A DNA stretch of 64,000 nucleotides from Lamellibrachia satsuma (lineage: Eukaryota; Annelida; Polychaeta; Sabellida; Siboglinidae): NCBI GenBank assembly GCA_033239005.1, contig BSQZ01000006.1:3533501-3597500 (forward strand). The letters are read 5' to 3'. Positions 11,276-23,788 of this stretch are shown here, one piece after another. The position numbers and the translations under genes were made by a program. Within the stretch, counting starts at the first letter, position 1. The number at the start of each line of letters is the position of its first letter. The notes beneath the pieces were generated by a model that was not told where the DNA came from, made no database searches, and worked only from the letters and a program-made list of their open reading frames with translations.

Positions 11276-14200
11276 ATGGCACTAAGGATTATACTGGGAC
11301 TTGGTCGGTCATGCCACCAGTTCAGAACTGTCGTTGCATTGCAAGGGAAGGCGGTTGTTCAGCAGGGACAGGGACGCCACATGAGTATGGAAACTACAAC
11401 AGATAACATCAGTCTTTCACTTGATTCACAAACAGGTGAGACTATATTATATTTTCCTTAGAAGACTACACTTATATGACTGTGCTAAAAGACATACCTT
11501 CTACTATCATGGTTTAGTTCTAACTTGTAGGTTGAAATAAATTATAAATAGTTTTATTTTGAATTATTAAAAAGCTGGCTTATCGTATTTCAGGCATTGC
11601 CACTTTGAAGATGCACCGCAAACCAGTGAATGGACTCAATCTTGAGATGTTGACTGATCTCAACATTGCTCTTGAGAAAGTGGAGAGTGAAAAGTCATGC
11701 AGAGGACTAGTACTGACATCTGTATGTTCTATGTTCCCTGGAAAGTCTGCTAATCATCCATTTACTCGCTCTGCCTTAAATCATTTTACATCAGAGAAAC
11801 GTATATTACATGTATTTAATAAAAATTACTAAAATAAATACAGTGTTTAAAATTATAGAATTAAAAGATCAGCTGTGTTCACATTAGTTATTATTGGCAC
11901 AAGACTTTTGATTAGCATACTGTTAGCGAATACAGATATATAAATCAAACTTTGATAGTTTTGTAAATGATAATTAAATGTAAAATTCATGAGCAGGCCC
12001 ATCCTCTGTGTTTTAATAAGGGGGTTCGATCGTACACAATGAGCTGGCGATTTCTGAGATGATTTCTTAAACATTGTACATTTAAATGAAATTCTCTCAA
12101 AAATGGGGGTTCGTTCGGGCGTGATAAGTAATCTATTTCGATGTGTTGTTTTGAAAAAGAATGTTGAAGGGCCTGTGGAAGGGCCTGTGTACTTACTTTT
12201 GTTTTATACTTCTCCAATATTTAATCCTTTGGAGTTTGTCAAACTTGAATGGCTGAAGCACATAGTTATGCAGAAATCTGCTTGCTTGATGTGTATTTAT
12301 GCTACTTGGCCCTGCACGATAGCTGACATGTTGGATACATAATCATGTGTCGAATCTTCATCAATTGCTTTGGCATTGCAACGTTCCGCTTTACATTATT
12401 GTTATAAACTTGAAAGTTTTCAAGAATAGAGGCTTGAAACATAATCCGAGACCTGGACTGCAACTTTTAAAATTCTACCATTTGTGCTTTGCAGCAATTG
12501 CCAAAGATATTCTGCGCAGGTCTCGACGTTCTTGAGATGTATCAGCAACAGCCAGAGAGACTGGAGCAGTTCTGGAGGAGTCTGCAAAACATGTGGATGA
12601 GTCTGTATGGATCAAGGCTAGTCACAATAGCAGCCATTACAGTGAGTGCACAGTACCACCACTGTCATAGCAACCGTCACAGTTTCACACACCTGGCTGT
12701 CATATTAACTGCCAAAGTTCCACACACCTGGCTACCATAGCAACTACCACAGTACCACACACCTGGCTGTCATTGCAGTCAACAAAGTACCACACACCTG
12801 GCTGTCATAGCGACTGTCACAGTTCTACACACTGGGCTACCATAACAACCACCACAGTATCACACACCTGGCCGTCAAAACAACTATCATAGTACCACAC
12901 ACCTAGCTACCATCACAGTACTACACACCTGGTTGCCATAGCGACCACTACAGTACCACAATACCTGGCTGCCATACCAACCATCACAGTACCACACACC
13001 TGGTTGCCATAGTTACCATTACAATACCAAACACCTGGTTGCCATAACGACCCTCACCTGACTGCCATAGCAACCATCAAAGTATGTGCAAATTACCACA
13101 CACCTGGCTGCCACAGCAACCACCACAGTACCACACACCTGGCTACCATGGCAACCATCACTGTAACTTGTAAATAACCTGGCATAGCTGCACGTTGGTA
13201 ATCAATACTAAATATTATACTTTCTTCTCAGTGGGGTAACTGTTGTAGTCTGGTAACTGACAGTTTTCAACTACTACATGTGCAAGTAACCAATGACATG
13301 GAGACGATATTTGTGACGCATGCACATTAGCACAGTGTTTTTTGTTGTCCCAGAACCATGGTTTCATTCCTGGCCAACAGGTGTCGTATATGTTGTAAAT
13401 GATCTCTAAATAGTCTATCTATCGTATGATAACAGATAATAAAATTGATTACATATATGCATTCACCTATGTAAAACAACTGCTTTCAGAAATTAGAATA
13501 AAAATATAAATATTTTTATGACCAATTTCGAAATCTACCTGGAGAATATTTCCAATCAATGCCAAATCACAGAGTGCTTGTCTGTGTTACCATCTGTGCA
13601 TCCAGGAAGTGCACTTCTGTAATATTAAAAGGTTCCATTCGAAAAATGACAGCCTAGTTCAGTCTATCTTGCTGTGTCAATGTGCTTGTGTTGTCACACA
13701 CACACTGACACTGTCACAATCTGTTGACAGGGCCACAGTCCTGCGGGTGGTTGTCTCATGGCAATGTCATGTGACTACCGTATCATGGCAACAGGGAAGT
13801 ACACCATTGGTCTGAATGAAACATTGCTTGTAAGTGACTTTATCCAGTTATGTGAGCGTGCGTGTGTGTGTGACTGTGTGTGTGTGTGCATGGCTGTGTT
13901 CGTGTGTCGGTCCTTGAATATATATTCGATCCAATAAGTTTTATCTTTTCTCCAAACCCCACAACAGCTCATTAGTTAATAACAGCCATGTAGCAGGCAA
14001 GTATATGTGGAAGAACTTTTTATTGAAATATAGTTGTAGTCTTTGCCAGATACAATATATCAGTATATCAGGTAATACTGTATACAACTTCTGACTGCAT
14101 CTGACTCTGCAGCTAAGCTGGGTATGTGTATGTGTTAATCCAAGTTGCCTTTCTTTTTTCAGGGCATCGTTGCACCATTCTGGTAGGTAGTTTTGGCTTC

Positions 14201-16098
14201 ACAAGTTGAGTTTATGGGCAGTATCTCTACTGGCACTTACTCTAATACCCGATGATATATTGAACTAAGATGTTCTTAATAGCCATCCTAGTTGTGCTCA
14301 GTAATTCATGTTCAATAAATCATCTAATGTCTCAAGCAGTTTTAATTTTTTTTGGAAGGTACTGTAACACAAAACTAGATAAATTGTATAAAGTAGGCAC
14401 AAACTTGTTTTGTATTTTTATCTTATATTATGTAGGATTCTTAAATTTATATTAGCCTTTCCTTGTCTTGAGAGTCTGAAATATTGTGCACACCGGGATG
14501 GCACTTGAAAGATCATTAATATTAATTACAGATTTTTCTTTAAAGGTAAATTATATTTGATGATTTTTCATGTGCAGTTAATTTGCATTAATAAATGATA
14601 GTTGCAAAAACACTACTGAACAGACGTGAGACGTGATGAGATGTTTCTGTATTGACCAGGTTCACAGAGACAATGTTGAACACTATTGGTCACCGTGAGA
14701 CGGAGTATGCCCTACAGCTGGGTAAGCTGTATGGGGCAGACGAAGCTCTCAAGGTGGGGCTCGTTGACCGTCTGTGTGCAGAAGACCAGGTGGTCGAGGC
14801 GGCTAAAGAGGAAATGTCCCGCTGGCTCAAAATCAACGGTCAGTCTATATGCCAATAAACGACATAATAATAAACGACATCTTTTCCACATTAAAAAAAT
14901 TCTATTAGTATCACGAATTGTGAGGGAGCATGCATGTATATTTCCCTAATAATAATGACCAGACATTTATTTGACCACATTTGTGATAATGAATAGACTT
15001 GTATGTTTGCCCCATGTCTGAATGTGTGTACATGCATTGGACTCGAGTTGTGGGTAATCAAACCTTTGGAATATTGTTGCTGGTTCGGAAACTATACGAA
15101 ACCTACACGCTATACCAGGAACATAGCCAATTGTGGCCTGTCAGTGCTGCCATCTACAGAGAGATGAGTGCTACTGTATGTGCCAATTTCCAAGTTTTAC
15201 AAAATTGTACAACTGAATTGTCATGGCAACACATGGGAGACCAAACCATATTTGAGTTGGTCTAGCATATAGGACAGACCACAATTGTGATTTGTTCATA
15301 CTTTAGACAGTGGGTAGGACTATAATTATGGATTACATCTTTAATAGGATATGTATGAAAATTTAAAAATAAGCTGGCTTCCAATTCATGGTTTTGTGTC
15401 ATTGGGAAGAGTGTCTCTAAATATTTAATTGCCTCCTCATTCTAGTACAAATTGACAGCAGCAGAAAAATGGCAAATTAGTTTAGTATCTTACAAAACTT
15501 CAACATAAAGTAATCTATATTTAATGGATTCACGCATATAGCATAAAATTAAAACAAACAAACAACATTATTGTCCTGTAACAATGTTGTATGTGAGTGA
15601 GCTATATGTAATGTATTCCAAGAAAAGTCAAGCTGTCATTGGAATGTGAAGTGTAAAGCACTTTGAACAGTCCAAAGGACTGGATACTACTCTATATAAG
15701 GATGTACCTTTACGTGATAACAGAAAACATAGCACTCACAACGAAAGTAATTTATGGCATCTCGCAAAACACTGACTAGGTTTTGGAAACAAGTAAAGTG
15801 GTAAATAGGCAGATGTAAGAGCATAGCAATAAAATGTGTAAAGCAACTACACTACATGTCCCAATGACAATAACAAGTATGACCACTGTCTGTATTATCT
15901 GTAACCATTGTTTCCTCTCTGTGAGTTGCAGCTGTGGCTCGGCAGCTGTCGAAGAGCGCCCTGAGACAAGCCGCCATCGAGAAGTTGGCAGTCCGTCAGC
16001 AGGAAGACATAGAGAACTTTGTGACATTTGTACGAAGAGACGCCGTGCAGAAGTCACTGGGTCTGTACCTGCAGAGTCTGAAGCAGCGACGTGCATGA
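11276..16098 (+). CDS. ECI1: Enoyl-CoA delta isomerase 1, mitochondrial; seven coding exons
   Basis: Crotonase-family enzyme that shifts 3-cis/trans double bonds to 2-trans during beta-oxidation of unsaturated fatty acids in the mitochondrial matrix. Coding exons: 11276-11435, 11594-11721, 12495-12641, 13731-13829, 14163-14182 (20 nt), 14660-14838, 15932-16098. All introns are GT-AG and phases agree. The total is 900 nt, 299 aa, close to the roughly 300 aa of vertebrate ECI1. The first ~35 residues are basic and free of acid, as expected for mitochondrial import. Oxyanion-hole segments are FCAGLD (102-107) and SPAGGC (148-153). The catalytic general base is Glu175 in GLNETLL. NTIGHR and ARQLSKSALRQ follow as in orthologues. 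ATG has A at -3 and G at +4. No lesion seen. Identification is by recalled family motifs. Confidence 0.96.
12645..13165. repeat. Diverged minisatellite in ECI1 intron 3
   Basis: About 14 imperfect units of roughly 33-37 bp, core CCACACACCTGGCTGCCATA then GCAACCA(C/T)CACAGTA. It starts four bases after the donor of exon 3 and fills half of the 1089-bp intron. Units are more diverged than those of other arrays in the window, so it looks older. Confidence 0.9.
15616..15716 (+). mobile_element. SINE 3' fragment (L2-like tail) in ECI1 intron 6
   Basis: Matches the tail of the SINEs at 31254 and 43113: AAGTCAAGCTGTCATTGG, GTGAAGTGTAAAGCACTTTG, CTATATAAGGATGTACCTTT. The tRNA-like head is missing. 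Confidence 0.7.
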
Positions 16099-17429
16099 GA
16101 GCAGACTGTTGTCATTGTTACTTATGAGGGTGGTGTGGCTGGAATTGGGAGGTTGGTCTAAAAAAAACAATTATGAAATGGGAGGTTGGCCTTCAAAACA
16201 GGTGGGAGCTGTGAGGTTGAGACCCTGCCACCACTCACTTATTAATGAATTGCCGTGTATATTAACTAATGCATCAGTAACGTTGATGTCCTGTTGTTGT
16301 TGGAGCATTGCTGTGATTTCGGCTGACTTTTGGTTCTGTACCAACAGATTTGTGTCTACCAAACATCATGTGTACTGATTAATTCTGTGAATTGTCGATG
16401 TAATTAAGCGACATATGGGTGAAGACCTGTGAATATGCAGGTCATGATTGCTTTTTAGCGTTGTAGGCGTGGTACAGCAGGAGAAAGTATAGTATTAAAA
16501 AGCATGGTCGAATGTATCAAATAGAAATGTTAGCCAGGTGGGATATCAACACATCTTTATATCAGGAATGTTGAGTTTCAAAGGCATTGTCCTCCTTGAG
16601 TATATTTGATTATTTGCTAGATATAAGTAGATTTTGGACAGTATATGGCTAATATTATTAGTAGTATTGTTTAACCCGTAGTATTTGAGATTAATATATG
16701 TTAGTCAAATAGATAATGAATTGATTGACATTGTCTAAGTGCATAACAAATAAAACTTTATTGCATTCAGGGTCTGTTTTGACAGTCAGGATTGCCATCC
16801 AGTAAATGCTGTAAAAATGAGCAGGCACACCACATGCACGCATTGAACGGCAGTGCATCCTTAAATAAGCGAATTTCTGACCCATCTACAACTAGCAGTT
16901 GCCAACTACTACCTATATATAGGGCCTACTACCTATATATAGGGCCTGCCCTACTACCTATAGTTATCAAGGCATGGAACAGTATGGTTACACTGCAGTA
17001 TATATTTCCATTATAAATTTTTTTCTTGCAAAGTTGTTTTACCAACGAGATACGTGAATGTTTTTACATAGACTGTGTGAGTTCGTTCTACATTCCTGGA
17101 CACCTGCCTCACCTGTGCTGCCACACGAGTCCATCTACGTTGTCTGACGCTGCACAAATACCATCACTGAGAAGTCAGTTGTGTGTGACACTCGTTGAAA
17201 CATCACAGTGCTGGAGAAGTGGCTTCACTTAATTGTTATTTACACTCGGTCGGCTAATAGGAATGCAATTAGGCTTTGCTGGCTGTTTTGTACAACCTTC
17301 AGTCGGTGGACGCTTTGCTGGTAAACATGAATTTATAGTGGTGCTGTCTTGCACAGTCCTATTTCTTTGGTAGATAAATTTACCAGTTGGATAGTAATTA
17401 AAATGAATAAATAAAACCAGTATTCTAAC
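16099..17429 (+). other. ECI1 3' UTR and downstream, no further gene
   Basis: The 3' UTR probably extends to the AATAAA at 16749-16754. A small tandem repeat CTACTACCTATATATAGGGC lies at about 16907-16965. Open frames of 64-95 aa here show no resemblance to known proteins. Confidence 0.5.
16749..16754 (+). terminator. Candidate ECI1 polyadenylation signal AATAAA
   Basis: Canonical hexamer about 650 bp past the ECI1 stop. Use is inferred from strand and position. Confidence 0.4.
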
Positions 17430-17560
17430 CAGGTTGACACATATCGGGTCGGGCGGGTTACAAGTAGATGAACATTGTTGGACTCTCGATTAGCCAATGG
17501 CTTCCTTGTCCACTTGCCATCTGGGCCTTTGGCTTGGATGGCAAATATTGTTAAATCTAT
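17430..17560 (+). mobile_element. CR1-like LINE, copy 4: 3' end only
   Basis: Carries the same 3' sequence as copies 1-3 (AGGTTGACACAT, TTGGACTCTCGATTAGCCAA, CTTGTCCACTTGCCATCTGG). It stops at GTTAAATCTAT, close to where copy 3 stops. A severely 5'-truncated insertion. Confidence 0.75.
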
Positions 17561-18754
17561 ACTGATTATGAACAAGACACGGTTTCTTGAATAGCGTACA
17601 CTAGGTGGAACATTGAACATAGTTTTAAACCATGCAAAATGAACTTTGCCAGACTGTCAATTGTATGTATGTATTGTATGCATATGTACAAAATTGGGTA
17701 CAATAGGATTCATTCTAATACATGAAAACGTATGAAATTCTCAAGTCATCTAGATTAGTACATTCATTTAAAAAGTGAATCTCATCCCCTAAGACAGCTT
17801 TATCTCAAAGTCTCTTATTTCTAGAGCTATTAAAGTTTCTTCGGTTATTAACAATGTTTACTAAGGCCATTTGTGGAATAAAGTGGATATCAAAAACGGC
17901 CACTAGTAGTTATTCCGACCGAGAATCTGACCGACAAAGAACTGTGAACAGTGGGATCATATGGGCTTAACCAGAATTATGGAATAAAGCCATGAAATGA
18001 TCAGCGCGAAAACTTGGCATTTATGAAGCTCTCTAATGTGTCAGTTCCCTACTTCAAAGAAGTGTACACAAAGCCCAGCGGCACTTCGGCTTTTTATTAT
18101 GCTTATTGCGTGTAGCTTTTGATTATACTGTTTATGCACGGACACTTCGTGTAGTCACTTTGGGTAGATGTAAACAAAACGTGGGGCAGAGTATCATAGT
18201 GGTTGGAACATTGGACTCCAAATCGAGAGGACTGGCAAGAGATAGTGCTGGATAAATTCTCTTGCCGCCAGGGGTTGGGACTACACCAGTACCCCTGATG
18301 TATAACCCTGCTGAAACGTGGAAGTTTCAGTTGCCGAGTTGGGCACGGACCACAGTCAGAATCCGTCTGCCATTATATAGATAAAGAATCCCAAGGAAAA
18401 AATGAATTGTGCAGTTAGGGTTTATTTGTGAGAGCAGAAATTGTTTCTGTGCGCAGTAGCATCTAAGCTTTGAAATGATGCCATTTGTCAGTTGGTATAC
18501 CAGTTGCGTAAGGACACAGTGGCCATCAGGCAGGGTGCACTCATATTTTGGAAACCGGGGAATTTCATGGCAGAAATGCAGGGGTGTCATGCATTGAAGC
18601 AATTTGTGTGAAAAGGAGGTATGTCATTTTCACGAATTTCACACACCAGGTGTCTTAGTGGGTCTGTCATTTTCTGTGAATTAAAAAAAAAATTGTAGGA
18701 TAAATTTTCAATGAAGGCGTAAGAACGTTATAATGGTCGTCTATGGGAAAAGTG
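17561..18754. other. No gene; weak tRNA-like SINE head near 18186-18300
   Basis: At 18186 GGGCAGAGTATCATAGTGG continues as GTTGGAACATTGGACTC, which resembles the A-box half of the tRNA-like SINE head. The B box is degenerate and no typical tail follows. The rest is unremarkable. Confidence 0.35.
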
Positions 18755-18960
18755 ACAGTGGTCCGTGCCCAGTTAACCAATAGCGACCGTCCCTGGGATT
18801 TTGGAAGTTCGCATACGGGAACTCAACTTTAATTGCTAGTGGCTCGGTCATCGCTGGTTGGACGGATAATGATGAGTATTTTACGGGAACGCTCTTTGAA
18901 GTTTGAATGCGTCTGGTTCCCAGAAAAACGTCGACCAAGGCAGGAAGTGTAATGGGTTAC
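18755..18960. repeat. Dispersed repeat, first of a pair (partner 34250-34470)
   Basis: Shares GTTAACCAAT, CATACGGGAACT, TAATTG then TAGTGG, TGAAGTTTG, ATCTGGTTCCCAGAAACATG-like, and GACAAAGACAACAAGTG-like blocks with the partner. Non-coding and diverged. Element type is unknown. Confidence 0.55.
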
Positions 18961-19244
18961 AACTGATTTCGTTTTCATATGTTTTAGTTTTAAAATGAGT
19001 TTTTTAAGACAGGCGGCTACCATGAAATCAAGCTAACTGCGTATCGGTTTGCGTATCGTAGTCGTAACATAAATCAACACAAGCTATAATGTCAATTAAA
19101 ACTACGTCCTTTATGTCAACAATAAACACAAATGGTACGTTTTTTTTCGTACGAGCATTAATAAACACCGAAAACAGTACAAAACAAACGTACTACAAGT
19201 GGAGCCCCCTGGCGGACAACGTATGCTGTAAAATCGTTACAAAC

Positions 19245-20065
19245 TTAGTTCGGAATTTGTGTGAATATAGCAAATCCTGATTTTTTGCTAGGCTCATCGT
19301 TAGTTTTTTGTATGTATATCGAAACCTGCCTCAGCGGACACGTGTATACAACGGATACTTTTGAAAGTCCCGAAATGGTGGTCAGGTTTCGCAGACAGTT
19401 GTGATAGTAGTGGACGAGCCCTAAGAAGCTGTGTAGCTTCTGGGCAGTCTGCTGTGCAGGGGCATTCTCAATGGCGAGATCCTTATCGTTTGTCGGATGG
19501 ATGCCTTCTGTGTCAATTTCGTGTCTCATGCACTGACATGACTTCTGCCGAAAAGTACATTTCTCCCTTTCCGGGCGTAGCCCTGCTTCTTGGAGTCGAA
19601 ATAACACCATTTAGAGATTGCGATCGTGCTCATCTCATGTTCTGCAAGTATCCAGGACATCATCCAGGTATAGACTACTGTCATTGGGATGTTTCGAAGC
19701 AACTGCTGCATAATCCTCTGGAATATACCCGGGAATGAGCTGACGCCATACGGCAAACGTTCACACTCGAAGAAACCCTTGGAGGTGTTGATGGTGGTGA
19801 GCTTGCGTGAGACTCTGTCGAGTACAAATTGTTCACAAGCGTGGCTTAAGTCACGTTTTGTGTACAGTTGACCACCCGTTAATTTCATGAACAAATCGTT
19901 TATGTTGGATATCGGGTACTTGTCCATTTTGACAGCTTGGTTGATGGTCACCTTGTAATATCCGCCGATTCCGACGGCTCCTGTAGATTTGAGTACAGGT
20001 ACAATCGGTGCCGCCCATTCCGAATAGTCGACAGGACGAGTGTATGTGGGCAGTTGAGTGAGCAA
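19245..20065 (-). mobile_element. Ty3/gypsy retrotransposon fragment, reverse transcriptase (K02A2.6-like), minus strand
   Basis: Minus-strand reading from 20065 gives EWAAPIVPVLKSTGAVGIGG, QAVKMDKYPISNINDLF, RDLSHACEQFVLDRVSRKL, RLPYGVSSFPGIFQRIMQQ. A one-base frame change occurs just at the catalytic box: at 19659-19675 the long frame reads YTWMM, while the neighbouring frame reads YLDDV. After another frame change at about 19610 the reading continues (RLQEAGLRPEREKCTF, SFLGLVHYYH) into the connection region and ends near 19245. RNase H and integrase are missing. Broken and 3'-truncated. Gag and protease of the same family lie at 22167-23400, separated by about 2 kb of other sequence. Confidence 0.85.
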
Positions 20066-22166
20066 GGGCCAAGGTGCATTAGTGTTAAACTCTCCAAGAC
20101 ATTTGGAGGCTTGCAGGAGACAACTGTGGGACAGCGAATGTGGTTATTTCCTATGTGGCTTACAGCTGTACGAATCGACAGAGGACAGGATCTAACATCT
20201 GTTTTCACAGGTAAGAATCCTCATTTGTACAAAAATAGTTTAGCTGACTGTCAGCATGAACATGCACTAGTGCCATCAATTTAGAAGCATAACAGTGTGA
20301 TGAATCCCTTAACAAAAAATTTAATAGTCATGTTACCATAGAGAGACCTAGACACATTTTATACTAACATGTTTAATGAGCAGTGTGTGGCAGTGGTCCC
20401 ACCTCTCTTGTATCATACTGTGTGATAGAGAAATGGCAATCTTTTTATTTCAGGGTATTTACTTTATCAGTTATAATTACTTAATGCTGACTTTGATTAC
20501 TAAAGTGTTTAAAGATGGGGAAAGACTGGTCCTTGGACCTTAGGGAAGATAGTCCAACAAGGCTTAATGAGATTTTGACCACTTGTAATCATTAGCTAAT
20601 ACATGTATAGAACACTTAAGAAAGTTAAGTTTCGATCATATTTAGTGGTGCTGCTGTTATAGGTAATATGTTATGATATTTGATATACAAAGTGCGTGTA
20701 TAGATTGTGCATGTAATAAGGCATTAGGTAACTATAGCCAGGATCAGGTTGGTGCCCTCTCTCCCTTTGAAGTTCTTGATTAATTGCTTTAAGAGGTGGC
20801 TGTGAGAGGTTTGATTTTGACTATTCCCTAGCACAGACCCCAGAGACCTGTGCGTTGAGCAGTGTCCAAGACTTGTTTGTAAACAACAGTGCAATGGCAG
20901 CTAGGCTAGTCGGGTAATGCCTTTGGCAATACACACGTGAAATAGACAACATTGTTGACTGTTGAGTTTATGCTATTAGGGTTTATACATGTAGAGTACT
21001 AGTTTTTCATTAATACCTACATGTATGCGAGGGAATTTATGGATAAACATTAATATTATTATGTAATAGTACTGAATAAGATAACATGTATTTTACAGAA
21101 ATTTTTTTGAACAGCACCAATGTGTTGGAGCTAAGGTACTTAATAGATGTTTATGTATCATCTTATCTTACAATGGATGCTATGCAATTAGTTTACTTGT
21201 TCTGTTTGTACAGGCTCACTTGTCCATTTTGTGGTACTCAAGTTAGATCAGGAGTGTAAATTGTGCAATGACTGAGAAACTTGGTTTTGTATCATTTTAG
21301 TAGTAAGTTTAGTTTATCAGTTTAGTTAGTAAGTTGTAATGCAATTTTATCTTACACTTATCTGGTATATTCTTAATTTAGGCATACGCTTACCACCCGC
21401 AGCCTACATTATAGTTATTTAACAGTCACATTAGTGAGACATGTATTTTAACCCATTGTACATTTACTACACTCAATAACTGAAGTTATTTAGTAGATGT
21501 TGGTATGATATATGACGAAGACTGGGTGCTGTACAGTATAAACACTGTGCCTCCAGTGGGTTCTTCCCGTGCGACAGTATGGATATCACTGGCCCATGCC
21601 TGCATCACTGTAGGGCTAAGACCACAGTTTACCTTCCTGTTTATTGTTTCACACGAATGTAGGGCGTATGAAATTGTAAAATCGAAACTTAATAAATTAA
21701 TATTATGTGACATTAGTGCCTTTGAGCAGGAATATTCACAGGTTTGTTTGTAGAAGCTATTGGCTGTGAAACAGTGCATTGTTTTTAGAGTTTAACTGGC
21801 AGAAGGATTTATGGGAATTTTTCTGCTATGGGCCACTTCGGCGCATGAATACATGGCTATTTTGGTAAATATTGACGGGCGTCACACGTGGGGGCGTTTT
21901 AAAAGAGCTGGAGGTATGTGATGTTGATAAAAGCTGGTGAGCATGTCAGTGAGATGATGGCAGTTGCTGTGAAAAAGTTTAAGAATTTTTGATGGTAAGG
22001 TTTTCTTATAATCAGACAAAACGTTAACATGGCCACCAATGCAATTCTCTACTGTGGTCTGCCACCTGTATTGTGTCAACTGCTAAGGGCTCAGCGGTCT
22101 TGTTTTACTAACAGGTGTTCAATTTATGCCTGTGATTGCGGCCCAATTCAGTTTTAACACCAACAA
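20066..22166. other. Sequence separating the gypsy RT and protease parts
   Basis: About 2.1 kb between the two gypsy blocks, where roughly 300 bp of protease-RT connection would be expected. It is AT-rich, without recognisable coding sequence, and contains MITE copy B at 21621-22058. It may be one or several insertions into the gypsy copy, or the two gypsy blocks may be separate fragments. No clear target duplications found. Confidence 0.5.
21621..22058. mobile_element. MITE-like dispersed repeat, copy B
   Basis: 438 bp bounded by ACCACAGT and ACTGTGGT, homologous over its length to copy A (5946-6329). It carries an extra segment around 21880-21945 (GGCGTCACACGTGGGGGCG and following) that copy A lacks. 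Non-coding. Confidence 0.6.
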
Positions 22167-23400
22167 TCAGTCACGTCCTAGCAGATTTGATCCCGATCCA
22201 GGCACAACAAGTGCATTCAAGTTATGATGCTGATTGTTGCGGTCTATCCCCAGCCGAACCTGATCTAACGGCTGAATAGTGCTGCCTGTATAGGTGCACA
22301 ACAGTGATGTTTTATTTGTGTTCAAGGTTAGTTGTGGAGCCAACCCATTTATCCTGGTCCACTCCTCTGAAATAAACGAAACCGAGGCTCCTGTGTCGAT
22401 TTCCTTGGTTACACCTGTTCCTGCCATGCTCACAGTACAAACATGGTATTACCGAGTTGGTACTTGTTGTGTGGTACAAACACATAGAGTATATATCTCC
22501 TCACACAAATCATTCATAGGTTGCGATGTATCCTTTTCCACCAAATGTGCTTTTGCCATAAGTTCAGTAGATATACACACTCTATCAAAATGGTTTGGTT
22601 TGTTGCACTTGTGGCATGTTTTGCCCCAGGCTTTACACTTCGTCCTATCGCGTGGCTGTCGTCCAACAACCTGGACACAATCTTGTATTCGCCTTGTACG
22701 GTGGCACCATCTGGTGGAGCTGTTCACCAGCCACCTGGCGACCACGATGGAAAATATTTCTGCCGCGTCGTCGCCCTTGCAAAGGCGAAGACGGTGTTCA
22801 TCGTGAAATACTGCATTTACAGAATTCTCCACTACAGAAGCTGCGCTACCATAATCTTGGACTACTGCATAGTATTGTAGCTTCAAGAGTACCCCCAAGA
22901 GTAAGCAAATGTTCCAGTGTTTCGTTGCCTTCACTCAGTCCTTTATCACGCATTTTTTGCAGTAGGCCCTAAACTCTTCTGAACAATCTGCGACTTAATT
23001 TCAAGGTTTTTGTTTTGAACATTACAGTTCTTCGCCAATTGTTGTAGTCTGGTGTGAAATTGATCAAGGGTTTCCACAGCTTTTTGTTGGGCTTGTATAA
23101 AAGTGAATAATGTCATACTCATTTCGCCTGGGAGTAAAATACGTCGTAAGCTTTTCACCAGTGACAAGCCCTACACAGACGATCGAATCCGAAACTCGTC
23201 GACAATATGTCGTGTTTCCTGTTGGTCGTGGACCAACAGGTGACATTTAAAAACAATGCTTTCAAAACACACATCTTTGTGCAGTGGGGCGGAAGCACAG
23301 CGGAAATACGGGGTAGTGCAACCGAAAACGGTACTGGTAAGGTAATTAGTATTGAATAAAACAGGTACATATGTGTCACGCCATCTGCATATTATCATCA
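22167..23400 (-). mobile_element. Ty3/gypsy fragment: gag, CCHC knuckle and aspartic protease, minus strand
   Basis: Minus-strand order from 23400: gag core pieces including VETLDQFHTRLQQLAKNC and EIKSQIVQKS (about 22990-23110), then a zinc knuckle CHKCNKPNHFDRVC (C-x2-C-x4-H-x4-C, about 22580-22622), then a retropepsin with IDTGASVSFISEEW (about 22385-22410) and ending GSNLLGRD at 22167. Frames change between blocks and there are stops, so it is inactive. The gag style matches K02A2.6-type gypsy elements and thus the RT at 19245-20065. LTRs were not found. The 170-aa and 119-125 aa plus-strand frames in this interval are antisense shadows. Confidence 0.85.
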
Positions 23401-23788
23401 CGTAGTATTAAATTGTGCTCCAAATAAGGCTAGCCTCTTGCTTGGCTGTGTAAACTTTCATCCCCGTTGGTTTTTCTTGGACATCAAACCCGTTTCAATT
23501 CATCTTTCCATAAGCATAACCCTGCTTTTGTTTTGACAAACACTCAAAGTGTAACTCTCGGAAGCTAAGCCCAAACCGAAGTGAATGAACAAGGAGACAT
23601 TTGTCAGTGTCACACTATCCGTCCTCCCACGACAGTGTACCGCGTACAATTCGTTTCATTACGACACTTGGCGGATGAATATTTTTTTCGTAGAGCGGTC
23701 AAAGACATGGTTACATGGAACGGATCAAGGACCCAACACACCGCCTGGTTTCCATGTAGTGGAAAGCAGTAATACTGTGCTAGTAATG
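23401..23788. other. No gene recognised
   Basis: Frames of 63-85 aa on both strands overlap each other and show no family motif. This may still be degraded 5' gypsy sequence. Confidence 0.35.

Noticed and set aside
11401..11461. 61-aa single-exon reading ending ETILYFP after ECI1 exon 1
   Set aside because: The last residues are intron read-through; the GTGAG donor at 11436 joins perfectly to exon 2.
19361..20284. Plus-strand frames of 115-125 aa
   Set aside because: Antisense to gypsy RT, which has clear motifs on the minus strand.
22294..22972. Plus-strand frames of 119-170 aa
   Set aside because: Antisense to the gypsy gag/zinc-knuckle/protease block, which is supported by motifs.
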